Source: Clostridiales bacterium
Lineage (GTDB): Bacteria; Bacillota; Clostridia; Saccharofermentanales; Saccharofermentanaceae
NCBI GenBank assembly: GCA_017545245.1
Contig: JAFWPB010000017.1
Location: 26,307-90,306 of the forward strand
DNA: 64,000 nt
Direction of reading: 5' to 3'
This document shows, in pieces, positions 36,821 through 46,614 of the stretch. A program made the translations under genes and the position numbers. The stretch's first letter is position 1, and every line of letters begins with the position of its first letter. The notes beneath the pieces are model-generated. The model saw nothing but the letters and a program-made list of their open reading frames with translations. It made no database searches and was not told where the DNA came from.

Positions 36821-37495
36821 TCATTCTCCCGCCTTGTAGCCGAAGCCGCGGATCGTGCGGATCAAAGTCGGTTCCGCCGGATCATCCTCGATCTTCTCAC
36901 GAAGACGCTTGATATACACGGTCAGCGTATTGTCGTTTACGTACTCACCGCCCACATCCCAGAGATCCTGCAGGAGCTTGGCACGGGTCAGGACTACGCC
37001 CTGGTTGTTGGCAAACAGAAGAAGCAACCGGTACTCCAGCGCTGACAGGATGATCTCCTGTCCGTTCTTACTGACATTCGCTCTTGCCGTATCGATCTTG
37101 ATACTTCCGAACTCCACCACATCAGGAGACTTATGTGTTCTTCTCATGACGCTCTTGATACGGGACAGCATCTCTCTCGGACGGAAAGGTTTGCTGATGT
37201 AATCGTCCGCGCCCATATCCAGGCCTGTAACGACACTGTACTCATCGCCCGACGCCGTAACAAAGATGACCGGCAGGTCCGGCTTCTGTGCTTTTACCGC
37301 GGCACAGACCGCATATCCATTTCCATCGGTAAGTGAAATATCGATCAAAGCAATCTCGAAATTCTCCGTCTCGATCTTCGTCAGTGCCGTAGTCTGGCCT
37401 GGCGCCCAAATGACTTCGAAACCCTCGGATTTCAAAAATGCCGATAACGTAGTAACGATACTGGAATCGTCTTCAACTAGCAGTATTCTTCCCAT
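36821..37495 (-). CDS. OmpR-type response regulator of the ABC-export operon
   Basis: The protein has 224 residues. The ATG at 37495 (MGRILLVEDDSS) lies 7 bases after AGGGGT; the one at 37501 is too close to it. The receiver has VEDD, the phosphoacceptor in ALIDISLTDGNG and ISKPFRPRE. The winged helix (about 125-224) contains LSALEYRLLLLFANN and RTIRGFGYKAG. It is the first gene of the operon and should activate it in response to the neighbouring kinase. Confidence 0.92.
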   Translation of the reverse strand: MGRILLVEDDSSIVTTLSAFLKSEGFEVIWAPGQTTALTKIETENFEIALIDISLTDGNGYAVCAAVKAQKPDLPVIFVTASGDEYSVVTGLDMGADDYISKPFRPREMLSRIKSVMRRTHKSPDVVEFGSIKIDTARANVSKNGQEIILSALEYRLLLLFANNQGVVLTRAKLLQDLWDVGGEYVNDNTLTVYIKRLREKIEDDPAEPTLIRTIRGFGYKAGE

Positions 37496-37621
37496 TTTCA
37501 TACCCCTGTATCACGCGTCTGTCTTTTCGGAATCGCTGCCTCCTTAGTCCTGAAAGTGGACACGGAGCAACTCTAACAAGTACATTCTACCTTACTTTTC
37601 CCGATCTGAACGTGACAAATC

Positions 37622-39910
37622 TTACACATTCGCGGATTTTTTTGACTTTTTCCTCTTTTCTGCCAAGAATAATACGCCAAAAGCTGCGGCCATGACGATC
37701 GTGACGCAGAGTCCTCCTTCTGGTCCAAAAGCGCCGCCGGAGAGGATATCGCTTGCTCGATCGGTAGCAGAGGAGGAGAGGATCGACGCTGATCCTGGAT
37801 TACCGCTGACCTCCAATCCGAACAGGTTACCCTGGCAGAAGTTCCAGACCGTATGCATCGCGCACACCGTGTAGATATGTCCGCTCTTGTACGCAAAGAC
37901 GGCAAAGAATGTGGCGATCAGGGCGAGGTTAATGAGCGCCAGGATCGAGAACCCGGCATTGAAAGCATGCATCAGGCTGAAGCACATTGAGGAGAAGAAA
38001 ATGGCGAAAGGAAGTCCGAATCTGGACGCCACACGAGGCATCATGTAACCACGCATCATGATTTCCTCCGTTGCACCCTGCGGGATCCACATCAGGATAT
38101 AAAGGATAAAAAGTCCGATGGAATCAGTCTCCAGTGAGAACCCGTCACAGGTCACCTGGCCGGTAAGAAGCAGAAGCAGATAGACCGACGAGATCAATAT
38201 CAAGCCCAGACCCAGGCCGCGGACATATGCTTTCCACGCCGGGCCTTGTGGATCAGAAGAAGTCAACCGCGGGAAACCCAAAGTCGAAAGCGGGTTCTTT
38301 TCGCGAAGACGTACGATGCCGATATAGATTGCGATGACCAGCCAGTAGCCAAGGCCCATGCAGAGGATAAAGTATTTGTCCTGCATGAAACCGGAGAACA
38401 CTTTGACCGAGGCGTCAAAGACTTCGGAGATCCTCGATACCGAGGTGATGTCTTTGAACATGCTGATGAACTTCGTCGATTCCGGACTCTTCATGTAGGA
38501 GACGAGCGCCGGGATCATGGCGACCGGCTGGAAAAGCGACAGTAACGCCAGCGGAAGGAGCGCATGGCCGACCAGGAACGAGAGCAGGGATTTTCTTCTC
38601 TGGGAAGTATAGCCAAACACCTTCGCACGCGAAACCGAAACATAATCCCTCTGCTGCTTCGCCAGTGCTTTTGCCGCCTTACGAAGCTGCTTCTCGGACT
38701 TCGTTTCCACTGCCACGGTGAATTGTTCTTTGTGAAGGACCCGTTCGGAAACAAAGAGGCAGATCCCGGTCAAAAGGAGCGTGCCCAGGATACATACCAG
38801 GACGGACCCCCAGGCGACTGTACCCATCATGCCGTCGCCGATGCCGTAGAAATGTCCGTAGATCGGAAGGAACGGGTTGATCGGGTTTTTCGTTGAATCC
38901 TGCATGCAGGTCACACACACGACAAGTATGATCAGGAAGATCGGCAGGAACGTCGTCTGCGCCGACACGATCGAGCTGTTGAGACAGGAGATCAGTATCG
39001 TAATGGCCGCGATAAAGAGCGACAGCGAAATGACCAGGAGCAGTATGCTCAGAAGGCCGGACGCGCGTGCAAAGAACACGGTGGGAACGAGAAGAACGCA
39101 TGTGGGTATCATCGCGTGCAGGAAGACTCCGATGAAGTTTCCAAGCACGATCGTCCCTCGCGAAAGCGGCGTCATGAGAAGGGAAGAAAATGTTCCCCGC
39201 TCCTTTTCGCCGGCGATGGCATTCATGCCGCTCAACATGCAGACGTAGAGGATGCCGATGAAGAAAAGTAACGGCATGACCATACGGCTCGAGCGTTCTT
39301 TCACGATCTTTCCCCAGCTCGCCCAGTTGCCGCTCGGCCTCGTGGACGTATTATAAAAATCACCCCACTCAAAAGGCACGCCGCTCATGATCTGGACATA
39401 CCTCAGGTAGTCGATCGAGAGTGTGGTTTCGCAGAAATCATTTCTCGTCGTCGCATATTCCGGGTGGTCTGACGGGAAATACGTCAGGATCTCCGGCAGT
39501 TCATCGATCTCCTTCTCTAAGACGATCTCATCGAAATCTTCCGGGAAAACGATTGTCAGAAAAGCATCGTTTTCTTCCATCCAGGTATCAAAGGTAAAAA
39601 TGTCATAGACCGCATCCCATTCTCGGTAGATGAGCATGCCCTTCTCCCCTGCCACGCTTTCCTGATAGTCCGAAAGGAAACGGTCCGAGAACTTCCGCCA
39701 CGTTTCCGGCGGGTTGACCACAATAATGTTTTCCGCGTAGTTAACAGGTCGTTCTCTCCTCATCCAGTAGAGGGCCAGGCTCGAAAGATACGCAAGGACA
39801 GCAATGACAAAACCCACGCAGCACAAAAGCGTGATGACCGACGCCTGTGTCTTCATGCTGTGGTTCTTGCCGAATGTTTTCCTTACGAGTGCCCGGATCG
39901 CACGACGCAT
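37622..39910 (-). CDS. ABC-2 permease fused to a CPBP intramembrane protease
   Basis: The protein has 762 residues from an ATG at 39910, 7 bases after AGGAGG. The first part (about 1-400) is an ABC-2/NatB-like permease with a large extracellular loop and the segment NAIAGEKERGTFSSLLMTPL, typical of NatB. The second part (about 500-740) is a CPBP (Abi/CAAX protease) domain with EEIMMRG (catalytic Glu pair and Arg), FSLMH and HTVWNF, i.e. all conserved active-site residues. CPBP enzymes cut within membranes and are known in bacteriocin processing or immunity. The partner ATPase and a further permease are encoded directly upstream. A coupled exporter-protease is inferred. Confidence 0.9.
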   Translation of the reverse strand: MRRAIRALVRKTFGKNHSMKTQASVITLLCCVGFVIAVLAYLSSLALYWMRRERPVNYAENIIVVNPPETWRKFSDRFLSDYQESVAGEKGMLIYREWDAVYDIFTFDTWMEENDAFLTIVFPEDFDEIVLEKEIDELPEILTYFPSDHPEYATTRNDFCETTLSIDYLRYVQIMSGVPFEWGDFYNTSTRPSGNWASWGKIVKERSSRMVMPLLFFIGILYVCMLSGMNAIAGEKERGTFSSLLMTPLSRGTIVLGNFIGVFLHAMIPTCVLLVPTVFFARASGLLSILLLVISLSLFIAAITILISCLNSSIVSAQTTFLPIFLIILVVCVTCMQDSTKNPINPFLPIYGHFYGIGDGMMGTVAWGSVLVCILGTLLLTGICLFVSERVLHKEQFTVAVETKSEKQLRKAAKALAKQQRDYVSVSRAKVFGYTSQRRKSLLSFLVGHALLPLALLSLFQPVAMIPALVSYMKSPESTKFISMFKDITSVSRISEVFDASVKVFSGFMQDKYFILCMGLGYWLVIAIYIGIVRLREKNPLSTLGFPRLTSSDPQGPAWKAYVRGLGLGLILISSVYLLLLLTGQVTCDGFSLETDSIGLFILYILMWIPQGATEEIMMRGYMMPRVASRFGLPFAIFFSSMCFSLMHAFNAGFSILALINLALIATFFAVFAYKSGHIYTVCAMHTVWNFCQGNLFGLEVSGNPGSASILSSSATDRASDILSGGAFGPEGGLCVTIVMAAAFGVLFLAEKRKKSKKSANV

Positions 39911-39912
39911 GT

Positions 39913-40647
39913 TCAACCCTCCTTATGGTATTTCGTATACAGTTTGAAGAACGCCTCTTCGAAGTTCTTGCTTTCTGTCTTTTGTGTCAGTTCTTCCGCC
40001 GACCCCTGATCCACGATCGTACCGTCGACCAGAATCGCGATCTCATCGCAGAGCTGCTCCGCCACGCTGAAAATATGCGTCGACAGAAGGACGCTGCGGC
40101 CAAGTGCTTTTAGCTCGAGAAGATAATCCATGACCTGCCGCGACGTCAGGATATCCAGGCCATTCGTCGGCTCGTCGAAAATGATCACGTGCGGGTCGTG
40201 GATCAGCGAAATCACGATCGAGATCTTCTGCTTCATGCCCGTCGACAGCTCCATGATTCTTTTGTCGGCAAAAGGACTGATGCCGAATCTTTCGAAGCTT
40301 TCTTTTTTCTTTACGGGTATCATTTCGCGCGGTATGTCATAAAGCTCACCGAAGAAGTCGAAGAGCTGGTTCGGCGTGGAAAGCGGATCGAGCTTGATCT
40401 CCGTCGTCAGGAATCCGATGCTTCTTCGGATCGCCTGCGTACTGGTCTTCGTGTCCAGACCCGTGATCCGGATCGTTCCTTCGGTCGGTTTCAGGAGCGT
40501 ACTGATCATCTGCATCAGCGTCGTCTTGCCCGCGCCATTCGGTCCGAGAAGGCCGAAGATCTGGCCCTGCCCGACATGAAAGCTGACATCTTTCACGACC
40601 AGCGCGCTTTTGTTGTATCGTTTACTTACGTGATCTACCTGTATCAT
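39913..40647 (-). CDS. ABC transporter ATP-binding protein, NatA type
   Basis: This 244-residue ATPase has Walker A GPNGAGKTT (about 36-44), signature LSTGMKQKISI (an ABC-2 variant of LSGGQ), Walker B VIIFDEPTNGLD and the switch STHIFS. AAGGAGG precedes the ATG. Its start overlaps the permease gene upstream by 26 bases, and two bases separate it from the fused permease-protease downstream. It is therefore the shared motor of the three-gene exporter. Confidence 0.93.
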   Translation of the reverse strand: MIQVDHVSKRYNKSALVVKDVSFHVGQGQIFGLLGPNGAGKTTLMQMISTLLKPTEGTIRITGLDTKTSTQAIRRSIGFLTTEIKLDPLSTPNQLFDFFGELYDIPREMIPVKKKESFERFGISPFADKRIMELSTGMKQKISIVISLIHDPHVIIFDEPTNGLDILTSRQVMDYLLELKALGRSVLLSTHIFSVAEQLCDEIAILVDGTIVDQGSAEELTQKTESKNFEEAFFKLYTKYHKEG

Positions 40648-41944
40648 CGGGTCCTCCTTGCGAAATGTGGATCATGCCATCCGTATTCTTGATGCAAAGC
40701 GCAATCAGGATCACGGTCAGAAGTCCATTGATCAGGACCGTGAGGACGAAGTTCTGGAGCTGGAAACGCCCGAGGAACACGTCCCGGATCATCATGATCG
40801 CATTATGTATCGGGATCATAAACTCTAATTGCAGGCTCTGTGACGGGCGGAACATCTGCCCGAAAAACTCGAACACGAGAAGAACCAGCGGAATCTGCAG
40901 ATTAAGAAGCACGTCCTCCATGCGTCTGATCTTGAACACGATGCCGAAGCAAAGTCCGCACATGAGAAACGATGTGACCAGGATCGTGATCAGAAGAATC
41001 AGAAGCTGTGTCGGTGTCAGGAACATGCCGAATGGTAATAATGAAAAAGCACTGTTGCTGTGGTTCAGCCAGGAGCTGAAGAACAGTAGAAGGTACGAGA
41101 GCATCGCGCTGATTGAGCTGACCGTTACGACCGTCAGCATCTTGCCCGTAAGAAGCGACACTTCCGGAATCGGCGTCAGGTAGACTTTCGTCAGGAATCC
41201 GCTTTCTCTCGATGACGCAAGGATCTCTCCAACCAGTGAATATACGCAGTAATACATCAGCAGAACCATAACGCCCGGGATCGTTCTCGCCGCACCCAGG
41301 TTCGCGTTTGCACGGTTCCTCATCACAAAGGTAAACGGATTAAATCCGTCAGTATCCCATCTGTATCCTCCGCCGGCTTCCGCGTATTCTTCGCCCAAAA
41401 CCGAGAATAGGTAGTCCTTGTACTCCTTCTTGATATTCAGGAGGAATTGTTCGGCCTGTGTGTAATTGGTAAAAGAACCGGAGTCAAAAGAAACGACAAT
41501 ATTGCATTTGAGTTTCTCCAACTGTTCATATCTGGCTATATGCCCGTAGTATCTTTCCACGCATGTGTCAAAATCTGCGCTCTTTCCGTCCTCATCTTTC
41601 GCGCTGAAGCGGATCAGGAGGACGCCTTTCTTCTGCTGGTTCAGAAAGTATTCTTCATCTTCCTCCAGTTTGTTTTTGTACTCCTTACTCGAGTAGAAAG
41701 TGTAATCGTAGTAAGTGCTTTTCGCGCTTTGGGCGGCATATTCCTGAAAAGAATCGGGGGCATTGATCGCGATGATCGGGTGGCTCTGAAGATGGCCTGT
41801 AGAGAGGTAATTGATCAGGAGGGGAAATACATTGAGTGCGACAAGAAGGAGCACGGCCGGCATAAGAAATACAACCAGCGTCCGTCTCCAGTTACTGATG
41901 ATCTTTCGCATTTCCCATTTGAAGATCGTCATTGTGTGCCGCAT
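40622..41944 (-). CDS. ABC-2 type transporter permease
   Basis: This 440-residue protein has an N-terminal transmembrane segment (about 22-45), an extracellular domain of about 170 residues and five to six further hydrophobic segments (about 218-420). The segment ASSRESGFLTKVYLTPI matches the cytoplasmic coupling region of ABC-2 permeases. GAGG lies 7 bases before the ATG. It is the first gene of the exporter operon; a TATAAT is present on the minus strand near 42017. The function is inferred from partners. Confidence 0.87.
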   Translation of the reverse strand: MRHTMTIFKWEMRKIISNWRRTLVVFLMPAVLLLVALNVFPLLINYLSTGHLQSHPIIAINAPDSFQEYAAQSAKSTYYDYTFYSSKEYKNKLEEDEEYFLNQQKKGVLLIRFSAKDEDGKSADFDTCVERYYGHIARYEQLEKLKCNIVVSFDSGSFTNYTQAEQFLLNIKKEYKDYLFSVLGEEYAEAGGGYRWDTDGFNPFTFVMRNRANANLGAARTIPGVMVLLMYYCVYSLVGEILASSRESGFLTKVYLTPIPEVSLLTGKMLTVVTVSSISAMLSYLLLFFSSWLNHSNSAFSLLPFGMFLTPTQLLILLITILVTSFLMCGLCFGIVFKIRRMEDVLLNLQIPLVLLVFEFFGQMFRPSQSLQLEFMIPIHNAIMMIRDVFLGRFQLQNFVLTVLINGLLTVILIALCIKNTDGMIHISQGGPDDTGRSRK

Positions 41945-42163
41945 AATCCAACCTCGCTAAACCGCAATCAGAAATATTCTATTCTATACGTTCACCTCTT
42001 GCAAATACTCTGTTTTTATTATACTGAGGCAGCATCTAATTAGAGGTTAAGCAAACCTAAAGAAAAGATGGGCATTTTATGAATATTCTGAAAACAGGGG
42101 TATCTCACTTTTTCCGATTTCTTATATAATAAAGTGGAATCAAGAATAGGAACGGGTTGAATC

Positions 42164-43411
42164 ATGAGCAAGAAAGAACAACTTCGACATCCGATCGTAA
42201 TGGTTTCTCTGGATGCCGTATCTGACAGCAATATCGACTATCTTCTAAGCTGCCCGAACTTTTCGCGGCTTGCTTCAATGGGAATACTCCACCGCGATGT
42301 GGATTCTATTCTTGTGACCAGTACCTATCCTGTACATGCCAGTATCTCTACCGGTCTTGTTCCTGGCGAGCATGGTATTTTCGACAATACCGTCCAGGAT
42401 CCTGTAACCGGGAAAGAAGTCTGGCGCATCTATAAAAAGCAGATCAAAGGAAAGACTCTTCCTGAGCGTGCTTACGAACATGGACTGCGAACCTGTGCCA
42501 TGATGTTTCCGATGACCTCCGGTGAGAAGATCCGGTACCATCTGGTCGAAATACCCGGAAAAACCCCCATGGTCTTCCGTGCCCTCCAGTCTGCCCACTA
42601 TGGTTCAGCACGCTTTATGCTCCACTACTTCGCCAAGTACGGCAAATATGTTATTTCGCAGGGCGGGCGCGGCATGGATACGCTTATCGCCAAGACCGGT
42701 GCCGACCTGATCCGCAAAAACAAAGCAGATCTCTACATGCTTCATCTTCTCGACGTAGACACCAAGAAGCACAATCACGGTGCCACTTCTCCTGAAGCGA
42801 CCGAAGCGCTGCGGCGTATCGATGAATGCCTCGGTGACATTCTTGCCGCGATGGAATCAGTAGGTATGCTCAACTTTGAAGTGCTCATCTTCAGCGACCA
42901 TTCCTGCCTGGATATGAAGCACGCACTGGATCCGAACCAGCTTCTTCAGGAATACGGCCTCACGCCCCGTGAAGCGTACTTTCACACCACGCATGGCTGT
43001 GCCTTCCTCTATATCGCCGAAACCGCGTCCGAGCAGGCCAGAACCGCCGCCACCGCTTTTGCAGATTCGTTCGTCAATGTCGAAGGCGTCAAGCGTGAAC
43101 TCACCGAGCAGGAGATGCAGGATTGCGGCGCGAAAAACGAAGGTTTCGTGCGCGGCTACTCCGCCGTCGCCGGCTACGATTTCGGCAACTTCCGCAAAGG
43201 CCAGCACGGCTATCCGCTCGACAATGAAGACTACAAGATCTTCTACCTCGAGATCGGTCCCCGCCTGACCTCAGGTTCCGCAGCGGCCATCAGCCAGCAG
43301 ACTGCGACTCCGCCCGCCACCGAAAACGGCTTCACCCAGACCCACGGCGGCTCCATCCTCGAAGTCGGCAAGAAAGCCATCGACCTCATCGAGAATTCCC
43401 CTTCCAAATAA
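42164..43411 (+). CDS. Alkaline-phosphatase-superfamily phosphodiesterase/pyrophosphatase
   Basis: This 415-residue protein has no signal peptide. IVMVSLDAVSD carries the first metal Asp, STYPVHASIST the nucleophile Thr, LLDVDTKKHNHG and FSDHSCLD further metal ligands, and a late HGYPLDNED closes the site. This is the arrangement of the type I phosphodiesterase/nucleotide pyrophosphatase (NPP) group, and the lack of a signal suggests cytoplasmic action. TATAAT at 42125-42130 is the probable -10, without a clear -35. The gene stands alone between a divergent ABC operon and a repeat array. Confidence 0.87.
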   Translation: MSKKEQLRHPIVMVSLDAVSDSNIDYLLSCPNFSRLASMGILHRDVDSILVTSTYPVHASISTGLVPGEHGIFDNTVQDPVTGKEVWRIYKKQIKGKTLPERAYEHGLRTCAMMFPMTSGEKIRYHLVEIPGKTPMVFRALQSAHYGSARFMLHYFAKYGKYVISQGGRGMDTLIAKTGADLIRKNKADLYMLHLLDVDTKKHNHGATSPEATEALRRIDECLGDILAAMESVGMLNFEVLIFSDHSCLDMKHALDPNQLLQEYGLTPREAYFHTTHGCAFLYIAETASEQARTAATAFADSFVNVEGVKRELTEQEMQDCGAKNEGFVRGYSAVAGYDFGNFRKGQHGYPLDNEDYKIFYLEIGPRLTSGSAAAISQQTATPPATENGFTQTHGGSILEVGKKAIDLIENSPSK

Positions 43412-43506
43412 CTCTTTGGCAGGGCGATCCTTGGTTTTGGGATACCCTTGGTGTGCTTTTGTGCGCCCTTTGGGTGCGCCTGGCGTGTTCTTCGTTCGTT
43501 CTTTTG

Positions 43507-43715
43507 GTGTTCTATGATTTGTTCTATTTTTCAGTTGTCTACATAGAACACATATAGAACACTTGTAAAACACTCGCAAATATCAAAAGTGTTCTATGAT
43601 TTGTTCTATTTTTCGGCTGTCTACATAGAACACATATAGAACACTCGCGCAAATCAAAAATGTTCTATGATCTGTTCTATTTTTCGCCCGTTTACATAGA
43701 ACACACATAGAACAC
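43507..43715. repeat. Array of three GTGTTCTAT double inverted-repeat units
   Basis: Three 56-bp units (43507-43562, 43589-43644, 43660-43715) each contain two copies of GTTCTAT followed by two copies of ATAGAAC in fixed positions. The outer arms are GTGTTCTAT and ATAGAACAC (the third starts ATGTTCTAT). The central 15 bases vary moderately. Unit spacing is 82 and 71 bp. The array sits between two convergent genes. No coding frame is convincing in 43412-43825. Confidence 0.85.
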
Positions 43716-43761
43716 TCCTGTTTATACTCCAATCTTTTATCCCTCCCCGCCACACAGATGC

Positions 43762-43796
43762 AAAAAAGCCGCTCCCTTTCGGGAAGCGGCTTTTCT
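43762..43796. terminator. Bidirectional terminator between convergent genes
   Basis: AAAAAAGCCGCT.CCC and GGGAAGCGGCTTTTCT form a stem with a short loop, with A residues on one side and T residues on the other, so it can end both the solute-binding-protein operon (minus) and the 42164 gene (plus). Confidence 0.85.
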
Positions 43797-43825
43797 GGCA
43801 TTAAACATCCACAAGTTTTAAATCA

Positions 43826-45589
43826 TTAACCCTTGTATGCCTTGTTGTAAAGCTCAACGAGTTTTGCACAATCCTTGCCTTCGCAAGCCTTAACAAAGTT
43901 GTCCCACTCAGCATCGATATCCTTCTGTCCAATTACGAAAGACAAAGACCAGGAGTTAACTTCGTCGAGAAGAGGTGTAGCCAAGAGGTTGATCTGCTCG
44001 TTCTGATCTTCAGTCGGAGCAACACCCGGAGCCAACGGAGGTGTCTCACGGTTCTTAGCATTGGATGCTGTGAAACCAGCTACCTGAGCAGTAAAAGCAT
44101 CGGACATTTCTGCTACAGTATGACCATAGAAGAAGTTACCTCCGCCGTAACCCCACTTGAGACGTACGTCTGTAAGTGTTCCTTCTGGATTGTTACCGAA
44201 GCCAAGACCGCCGTTGCAATAACCGTCCTTGAGGACTTTCTTGCCGTCTTTGATCTCGTATGTTTCGCCTTCGATACCCCACTTATGGAAAGTATAACCT
44301 TCCTCGGAATACCAGAGCCAGTCAACAAAACGGAGCATCTTAATGAAGTTCTCTTCGCCCAGCTCATCAAGAGCCTTCTTGGAGATCATAACGCCGTTCT
44401 CGAGACGAGCGTTACCAGCTGTAGAATAGTTGTACAGCTTGCTTCTCGGCGGGATGGTGTAGTACAGTTCGTACTTGCCTTCGCCAAGGTTCTCGATCAT
44501 CTTGCTCTCTGTGCCGGCAACAGTACCCTGGTTAACACTCATGATAACTGTCTTACCTGTGTAGAACTTATCCTGAGCAACGTCATCTTCCTGAGTAAAT
44601 GTTTCAGGATCAAGGATACCTTCCTTAACAAATGCATTAGCCATCTTCAGATACTCTTTGTAGTTTTCTGTGATTGGGTTGAAGTAGAATTCATCCTTAG
44701 CCTGGTCATAACGGAGACCATAGTTGTTCTCAAAGCCCCAACCAGCGCTGCAGTCATAAGTTGTAGCAATAACGTTCAGCAGGTTACCGCCGTTACCATG
44801 ACCGGATGTACCACCACACCACAGGTCAGACCAGATGTAATCGGACTCTTTGCAAAGACCGTTCTTAACCATGTAAGCCTTAACTGTCTTAAGGTCTTCC
44901 AGGAGATCTTCCCATGTCCATGTTGCTTCCTGAGATGCAACATCAACACCAGCTGCCTTAAAGATATCCTCACGGATAACGAATGTGTAGTTAAGAAGTA
45001 CGTCTTCCTTCATGCCAGGGAGCTTATAGTACTTACCGTTAGCTCTTGTGATCGTCTTAACGTCAGGAGCCATGTTGTACTTGTTGTAGAAGTCTACATA
45101 GTTCGGCATGTACTGAACATAGTCAGAAATCGGAACGATAGCGCCGCCGTCTACAAAAGCACTGTCATCGTAGATCTTCGGAATGATGTAAGCGGACTCA
45201 CCGGCATTGATGTCGAGAGTAACGTTATTCATGTAGTCATTGGAGTCATAGGAGATGATATCCAGATGAACATTCGTCAGATCCTCGAGTTTCTTGAAGA
45301 TACCTTCTGTCTTCCATGTGTCCTGCATTGCATACCAGGATGCATCACTGAAGAACATGCTGTAGGTTACCTTCTCATCAGAGTGGAACGTTTTGTTCAG
45401 ACCATAAGTATAGTCTTCTTTCTTTTCAGTCGTCTCACCCGCTGATGTCGTCGCTTCTGTTGTTGTCTCGATCTTATCAGGAGCCATTGTTGTCGCAGCA
45501 GTAGTAGTTGTCTCATCTTTCGAACAACCGGCTACACCACAAACCATGGAAGCAACAAGAGCAACACTCAAAATTTTCTTTGTCTTCAT
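43826..45589 (-). CDS. Sugar ABC transporter solute-binding lipoprotein (LplA type)
   Basis: The protein has 587 residues from the ATG at 45589, 6 bases after AGGAGG. The signal peptide ends in VCGVAGC (lipobox). A Thr-rich linker (about 25-55) follows, then a large family 1 solute-binding domain. At over 500 residues it is in the LplA/YtcQ size class that binds oligosaccharides from pectin, xylan or similar glycans. The permeases are encoded directly upstream. The operon promoter carries a GntR-type operator shared with the uxu genes, so hexuronate-containing oligosaccharides are the likely ligands. Confidence 0.92.
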   Translation of the reverse strand: MKTKKILSVALVASMVCGVAGCSKDETTTTAATTMAPDKIETTTEATTSAGETTEKKEDYTYGLNKTFHSDEKVTYSMFFSDASWYAMQDTWKTEGIFKKLEDLTNVHLDIISYDSNDYMNNVTLDINAGESAYIIPKIYDDSAFVDGGAIVPISDYVQYMPNYVDFYNKYNMAPDVKTITRANGKYYKLPGMKEDVLLNYTFVIREDIFKAAGVDVASQEATWTWEDLLEDLKTVKAYMVKNGLCKESDYIWSDLWCGGTSGHGNGGNLLNVIATTYDCSAGWGFENNYGLRYDQAKDEFYFNPITENYKEYLKMANAFVKEGILDPETFTQEDDVAQDKFYTGKTVIMSVNQGTVAGTESKMIENLGEGKYELYYTIPPRSKLYNYSTAGNARLENGVMISKKALDELGEENFIKMLRFVDWLWYSEEGYTFHKWGIEGETYEIKDGKKVLKDGYCNGGLGFGNNPEGTLTDVRLKWGYGGGNFFYGHTVAEMSDAFTAQVAGFTASNAKNRETPPLAPGVAPTEDQNEQINLLATPLLDEVNSWSLSFVIGQKDIDAEWDNFVKACEGKDCAKLVELYNKAYKG

Positions 45590-45672
45590 AGTTTTCCTCC
45601 TCATTTAAAGTGGATGTTTATTTCTGCTCCGCCCAGACACGCAAATTATCTGGACGGCAACATACAAATTGA

Positions 45673-46602
45673 TTATTCTTTTACGCCGCCGAGCATCATG
45701 CCCTGCACGTAATACTTCTGGATGAACGGATATACGAGAATGATCGGAAGTACGGTAAGTACCATACTGCAGGAACGGACGTTAGAAGCAACCTTCTGCG
45801 CATCCTGATCGCCTGTCGCTGTAGAACCACGGATGATGGTCTGCAGGTAATAAGCTACCGGCCACTTCTCTTTTCTCAAGTACAAGAAAGCCTGATACCA
45901 GTTGTTCCAGTACATAACTGCGTAGAACAATGTCATGGTCGCCATGATCGGCTTGGAAAGAGGAAGTGCGATCCTCCAGAAAACACCAAACTTACTCAGT
46001 CCATCGAGCTCACCAGCTTCTTCGAGATCCTTAGGTGTACCTGCGAAGAAGGACTTCATCAACAGTACGTAGTAGGTGCTGATCATCATCGGAAGAATAA
46101 ATGCGCCCATCGTGTTTTTCAGACCAAGACGGATAACCAGAACGTAGTTCGGGATCAATCCGCCGCCGAAGTACATCGTGAAGATGATGAACGGTGTCAG
46201 GATCCTAGTTGCCTTCAGATTGGTCTTACTGAGCGGGTATGCCAGGATCGAAGATGTGATCAAAGAGGAAAGTGTACCTACTATTGCGTAAATGATCGTG
46301 TTCTTGTAGTAACCCAGAAAGTCGCCCTGTGTTAATACAGACTTATATGTGTCAATATTGAATCCCTTCGGAATGATTCCGGTGTGTCCTGCTGCCAAGG
46401 CTGTACTTGACGAAAAGGACTGTGAAACGAGATACAGGAAAGGATACAGTGTGGCTACAGACACGATTACCATGATAATCGTATTAAAAACCAGGAATAC
46501 CTTATAGCCTGTGTTCTCTCTTACTTTCAGAGGAACTGCTTTAGATCCTCCAAGTGCTCCCCGGCGTTCTCTAAGACGTGAAATAAATCTTTTCTTATCC
46601 AT
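45673..46602 (-). CDS. Sugar ABC transporter permease (YtcP/LplC type)
   Basis: The protein has 309 residues with six transmembrane segments. The EAA loop is EAGELDGLSKFGVFWRIALP (about 200-219), the contact site for the ATPase. AAGGAGGTG lies upstream of the ATG, and the C-terminal KYYVQGMMLGGVKE is diagnostic for the YtcP/LplC group. It lies 12 bp after the other permease gene. No ATPase is encoded in this locus, so a shared MsmX-type ATPase is expected. Confidence 0.94.
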   Translation of the reverse strand: MDKKRFISRLRERRGALGGSKAVPLKVRENTGYKVFLVFNTIIMVIVSVATLYPFLYLVSQSFSSSTALAAGHTGIIPKGFNIDTYKSVLTQGDFLGYYKNTIIYAIVGTLSSLITSSILAYPLSKTNLKATRILTPFIIFTMYFGGGLIPNYVLVIRLGLKNTMGAFILPMMISTYYVLLMKSFFAGTPKDLEEAGELDGLSKFGVFWRIALPLSKPIMATMTLFYAVMYWNNWYQAFLYLRKEKWPVAYYLQTIIRGSTATGDQDAQKVASNVRSCSMVLTVLPIILVYPFIQKYYVQGMMLGGVKE

Positions 46603-46614
46603 TTTTTCACCTCC

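Noticed and set aside
44120..45445. Plus-strand 441-codon frame opposite the solute-binding protein
   Set aside because: The minus-strand gene has a lipobox, RBS and family match; the opposite frame is an artefact of codon use.
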